DNA of 64,000 nt from Halocaridina rubra. Its lineage: Eukaryota; Arthropoda; Malacostraca; Decapoda; Atyidae. Location: contig JAXCGZ010005686.1 of the NCBI GenBank assembly GCA_037179515.1, positions 1 through 64,000 of the forward strand, written 5' to 3'. This document shows positions 40,528 to 64,000 of the stretch, piece by piece. Each line of letters begins with the position of its first letter. The stretch's first letter is position 1. The position numbers were made by a program, and so were the translations under genes. A model generated the notes under the pieces. It was not told the origin of the DNA and made no database searches. It was given only the letters and a program-made list of their open reading frames with translations.

Positions 40528-41483
40528 GTGAGAGTCATCTTATATAGGTCTTTATTTACTACCTTTAGCTTACTTGCATAATGAAGACCATGAGAATTTG
40601 CTACATAATATACATTATAAAGTAACTAATCACAGAATGTTAAAGATATAATCTCTCTACTTGACTACTTTGTTCTAAGTATAGTTAATGCATGGGAAAA
40701 AAATTTACAATAGAATTTGGGCGCTACAAAACGTGTGACTTTTTCTTTCTTTCTTTTTTTTATTGCTTTTAGATTAGTAAAGATATCAATTGATAATTAA
40801 AATTATTGTCTTTTAGCTGGTTTTTGTCTTTTTCAGTTTGAGGGTGCGAAAGCAAACAGTTACTAATATTTCATTATAAAAATTAGGAATTGTGTTAATA
40901 TTTCAAACTAAAGCATTTTATTGGTATTAGTTTGCTAAGCAGCCACCAGTTGAGCAATATAATACACAATATCTGCTTTTAATATGGCGGCATTTTAATT
41001 ACTGATTATGTGTTACAATTTTAGGCATCACTTTGCAAGAGAAGTCTATATAACCATATATGTCAACTCGGTCCCCCACTCCAACCAACTGCATCCAAAA
41101 TGCTTCCAAATTATTCTGAATTAATTTATTTGCTCCCCGCATTACCACTGTTTCCGAAACAATATGAAAGTATCTTAATTGGCAGCTAGGCCTCAGCTTT
41201 ATGATTCCCATCCCCTTTGGCGACATTTTCATTAAAACCTCTCAATATACTTAACATTACTCGAATTTTCACAAGTTCTCAATCTACCATAAAATTTGGT
41301 TTTTCAAGGTAAATTCTGCCTGCTTCGTATATAAAATGTGCAATCGAGGCAGTACATAATAGAATTTGACCCTATAAAAACAATTTTACTCATATATTCA
41401 GGAAACCTTTTAATATTATTGATATTTATTTGTTTCAGATTAGAACAGTTTCTTACATAAGGAAAAATACCTTAACCTTGATC

Positions 41484-42513
41484 ATGGCAGATGAAGCTGC
41501 CAGACGAAGGGAAATTCGAAGGCGCCGTATTTTAGAAAATGCTGAAGAAAGAAAGAAAAAGATATTTGGTACAACAGCAAGCAGTACCCTTCCTTCTCCA
41601 GAGGGTAAGCCTGTGTAATGAGTACACTGCCAATTTCTTTATTACAGTATATAAGTACATCTAGAACATGCGCCTTAATGTTTTAGTAATATATTTCTAA
41701 TATTTAACAGAAAAGGAAGAGTGTGATAATGTGAGCAATAGAGAATCCACCCAACCTCTTTCAAGTGCATCAACTGTTAGCCTTGAAGAAGGAAATAATG
41801 AAAATGTCTTTCACCTGAAAACCACCCCATCGCAAGTGCCAGAAGTAGAGGAGCGACATCCATCTGCCATATACAATGAAAGTGAACATGATGTTGACAT
41901 AATAGAAACAAAACGAGCACCTTCTTTCAGGGCAGAAAATGGTGTAGACTCTATACCTGATATGGCAGAACAATTAAAAAACTTCAACACTTTCTTAACA
42001 GAAGGTGTTGGTAGCACAGGTATGAATGCCACGCAAAGCATGACGATTAATAATGACGTCCAGTCCGCCCATTCCACTTATGGGGCTCGTAGTTCATCCG
42101 CTGTGCCTGTAATTCTTGCCTTATTTGTGTGCATATTATTAAGTGTGAATTTAGGGTATGTTGTTTCCTATAGCATCGCTTTACCCTTTTTGTTATGGGA
42201 AGTCCATCATCTGTGGTGTCAGAGATATGATATTGCAGCAATGTCTAGAGGCATGGGAGGCTTACTGGGGCTTGCCCTAGTACTGAGTGGTGTGCAGCAG
42301 TCCTTTATACATAAAATGGCTCAAGTGTTTACAGTCATCAGGTATGTTTTTGAAGACTTTGCATTTTATATATTAACTGTTGTAACATGGTACTGTCTGA
42401 TTGGCTTACCTGGAACTGTCCACACGAAGAGTGATTTCCCTCCTGAACCCGAAACCGTCAGAATGAATGCTCCCGAGGATGACGATATATATGCTAGAGA
42501 TTACGAGTTTTAA
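41484..42513 (+). CDS. CAMLG: CAMLG: tail-anchored protein insertion receptor (calcium signal-modulating cyclophilin ligand)
   Basis: Exons 41484-41604 and 41711-42513 join through GAGG|GTAAGC and TTTAACAG|AAAAGG (codon split after base 1), giving 307 codons; vertebrate CAMLG is about 296. With WRB/GET1, this ER-membrane protein receives tail-anchored proteins from the TRC40/GET3 chaperone. The N-terminus MADEAARRREIRRRRILENA followed by EERKKKIFG is the basic motif by which CAMLG/GET2 binds GET3. The middle is acidic and Ser/Thr-rich, as expected for a disordered cytosolic linker. The C-terminal third has hydrophobic helices: about residues 165-200 (VPVILALFVCILLSVNLGYV, then a second segment), 214-230 (GGLLGLALVLSG) and 250-272 (FAFYILTVVTWYCLIGL). 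The tail is acidic (ending ARDYEF). The Met at 41484 is chosen because the family starts MADE-like, right before the basic motif. The second exon alone looks like a GTG-started frame at 41731, which is not a start. Confidence 0.93.
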
Positions 42514-42661
42514 TTCTTGATATTTGATAGATTGCGTGCCAACTGTGGTATTTATGCTTAGCATCCTAATCAGGTATACATTTGAGATCCAATAGCTTAT
42601 GTAATGCCATATCACTTTGTATATAAAAGACTTTATTAAAATTTATGTATGTTATGACTTC

Positions 42662-42667
42662 AATAAA
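42662..42667 (+). terminator. Polyadenylation signal of CAMLG
   Basis: AATAAA lies 149 bases after the CAMLG stop, followed by a T-rich stretch at about 42690-42700, a good end for a short 3' UTR. Confidence 0.6.
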
Positions 42668-42699
42668 TATGATGTTTTCCTTGTAATTTTGATTTTTTT

Positions 42700-44568
42700 G
42701 CTTTTCTGCTTGTGATTCAGTATTTTCCTAAGATGATGCAAGTATGTGTCATATAGATGCCATCTTAATGCCTCAACTTGGAATAACGTAAGTGTAATGA
42801 CACCATTTTATTTTTCTTTTATACATAATGCCTTTTGCCAGAGACGGCAGGGTGGCTATAAAGAAAGAAAGAAGAAACAAGATAAAGGAAATTATCATTT
42901 GCATATCACTAATTACAACCAACTGGTCAAGTCATATACTGTACATGCCAGTTGCAAATAGGAAAACAAAACCAAGCCTATGCTGTGGTGTTTTTCACTC
43001 ATTTGCATCAAGATATCTAATTTGAAATGTATACACTTGACATATATGTTCTACTGAATTTCTCTCTCTATCCTCTACTCTCTTCTCCTCTCCTCTCTCA
43101 TTTACACACTAATATTGTTCAAATTGGCTACCTTTGCAGCCTACACAACTCGCATTCCATCATATGCCTGCGTACCTTCAGCTGAAATGTTTCAAGTTAA
43201 GTTTTGTATCACTGTATTCATCTGTCTATACAAAAAAGGCTATGCAATATAATATTCAAGCATGGTTTTGAAGGCCTCAAGGATAGCAGCAAAAATAATA
43301 TTTTGACTGTAAATTTTTTAAATACTAATGCATAGTAACTGATTACATATAGCTATGAGAAAACACTTGGAATGTAGTACAGAATAAACTTTACATTCTT
43401 TTCATGAGTGATTAATAAGAATAGAACAGTTTTATTCTTGCTGAAATATTACTTCAACAAAATCCTTTACTTCGTATTCTTTATGAAATTTAAAAAACAT
43501 AATACAATATACACCATGCCAATGAAACATTACACTTAAAAAAAAGGTGAATGAAGAACAATGTTCATGATATTTTAATAGAGTATATTTCAGACTGCTC
43601 TTATTCCCATTAATGGCAATGCACTCTGAGCTTATGTATCAGCAAAATCTTTTTTACCCGCCTTAATAAGCTTAGATATTAGCATTGAGGCAAACATTAA
43701 GACTTAAAGGAAGGAAGGGCGAAAGAATGCGCTGTTCAACTAAATATAGAAGAGCTACAAAATGGAGAGGCAAAAAAGCCACCACCAACAACCAGCTAAA
43801 GTTATGCGCCAACTGTTGGTGTTCCACAAATATGACAGTAGATCCATAATATAATATGTGGCATAAAGGAGCAATTCTTGGAACAGAATTTCAAGTGTGC
43901 AATTTAAAATACTTTTTGTATATTATTTTTTAATGTGTCTTTGAGCTGTGTAATATGCAGTAGTGTGGGTTAGAAATGGAGGGCTTTTTTTCGACATAAC
44001 TATAATATGTAGTGAACAAAATGACAAGAACTATTAAAGAAGTTTTGCTGTAAACCACCCGGCAGTTTCTAAAGTTATCTAACAGTTCTCCAGATCCAAA
44101 TTTATTCATTGGATTTCACTAAAAGGTCTACAGTGGTGCTATCTCTACTTGGAGCACCTGTTATCTTTACACTAGAGAAACCCTGTTCTTTTAATTATTG
44201 CATGACATATAAACAATGTATTTGTAGACAATTTCACAGGATATTTGGCTTGAGGGATCTACCCTTAAAAGAATCCAAAGCTCAAGCTACAGTGAATACA
44301 TGAAACTTATTTGCATAAACTTATTCATAATGTAAGAAGTACATCAATTGATAAAGGAAAAATTAATTATAAACATTTGTAATGCAGGTACAGTATTAAG
44401 TGCGCACAATATTAAAATATGACTCCACCTGTTCACACATGACTAGGTGATTTAAAAATTTTTTCATAAATGGACCTTGCCAATAGTAAGCGAAAAGTTA
44501 TATTATCTGATACAGAATAGCAATAATGTATTCTGATCTATCTGTATTGGGCATTTTACAGATATAGC
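42700..44568. other. Intergenic region between convergent CAMLG and IFT81
   Basis: No exon-like sequence. It should hold the IFT81 3' UTR on the minus strand; TTTATT at 44101-44106 (AATAAA on the minus strand) is one possible polyadenylation signal. Short CT-rich and AT-rich runs only. Confidence 0.4.
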
Positions 44569-63662
<19,094 letters not shown>

Positions 63663-64000
63663 TTTGGCAGATCTGCTTACAAAGGAACAAAGAGTAGCTA
63701 AGTATATATCACTCTTTCTTCAAAGCATAATGAGGCCTTGTCATTATAGTATAATGAGTATCAGCCATGAATCATATGTAGTATACAATACACATCACAT
63801 ATGTAAATACTGTACATACTAAAAATAAAAAACTTTTAAAGAACCATGAATATAATGCTGTATTTTAAACACATCCAGCTATCACAATTGGAGGTCAAAA
63901 TTCCTATACCATGTACTGTTATTTGGATATCAAGCTACTTCAAGGGAACCTTTCCCAGAAGTCAAAGAGACTGTATGATTACGTATTAGTTTAAAATTTG

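Noticed and set aside
41731..42513. Separate GTG-started gene at 41731
   Set aside because: It is exon 2 of CAMLG; it joins exon 1 in phase through canonical splice sites.

Overview
This is a window of a nuclear eukaryotic genome. It contains spliced genes, convergent animal genes, very long dinucleotide and trinucleotide microsatellites, and LINE, LTR, hAT and tRNA-derived SINE elements. The two host genes are metazoan, and the extreme (AT)n/(GT)n/(TAA)n/(GA)n load together with CR1-type LINE 3' ends made of ATAAGAAC octamers fits a decapod crustacean. That organism call is an inference from composition and repeat style, not a database match.

Host genes. CAMLG (receptor subunit for tail-anchored protein insertion) lies on the + strand with two coding exons (41484-41604 and 41711-42513, 307 aa). 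IFT81 (ciliary transport, tubulin-binding IFT-B subunit) lies on the - strand. I could assemble all 14 coding exons from 63662 down to 44569. They splice in phase to exactly 678 codons plus a stop, close to the roughly 676 aa of vertebrate IFT81. The two genes converge tail to tail across about 1.9 kb.

Layout. 1-13123: a tandem array of about 15 nearly identical ~0.91 kb units, each a 5'-truncated CR1-like LINE 3' end (257 codons intact) linked by (CA)n, running off the left edge. 13124-15057: a longer copy of the same LINE ending in another (CA)n. 15058-28457: microsatellite-rich DNA with foldback elements, SINEs, degenerate LINE copies, a hAT-Charlie-like element with 8-bp target duplications and a single CR1-like copy. 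28458-33587: a structurally complete CsRn1-type Ty3/Gypsy retrotransposon with near-identical LTRs and open gag and pol frames. 34649-36453: an I-clade LINE fragment with RNase H and a perfect 12-bp target duplication. 36701-39304: a CR1 LINE bounded by inverted ATAAGAAC octamer repeats. 39305-44568: CAMLG and its flanks. 44569-63662: IFT81, whose introns hold a SINE, a 370-bp (AT)n tract 35 bp from a splice acceptor, at least six copies of an unclassified interspersed repeat, and two head-to-tail copies of an L2/CR1-like LINE joined by (CT)n.

Most interesting pattern. Two unrelated LINE families in the same window show the same architecture: truncated copies in head-to-tail order with a pure dinucleotide microsatellite on both sides ((AC)n for one family, (CT)n for the other). 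In one case this has become a macrosatellite of more than 13 kb. I read this as LINEs landing in, or carrying, dinucleotide tracts, followed by unequal exchange between the flanking tracts. The repeat structure is seen directly; the mechanism is inferred.
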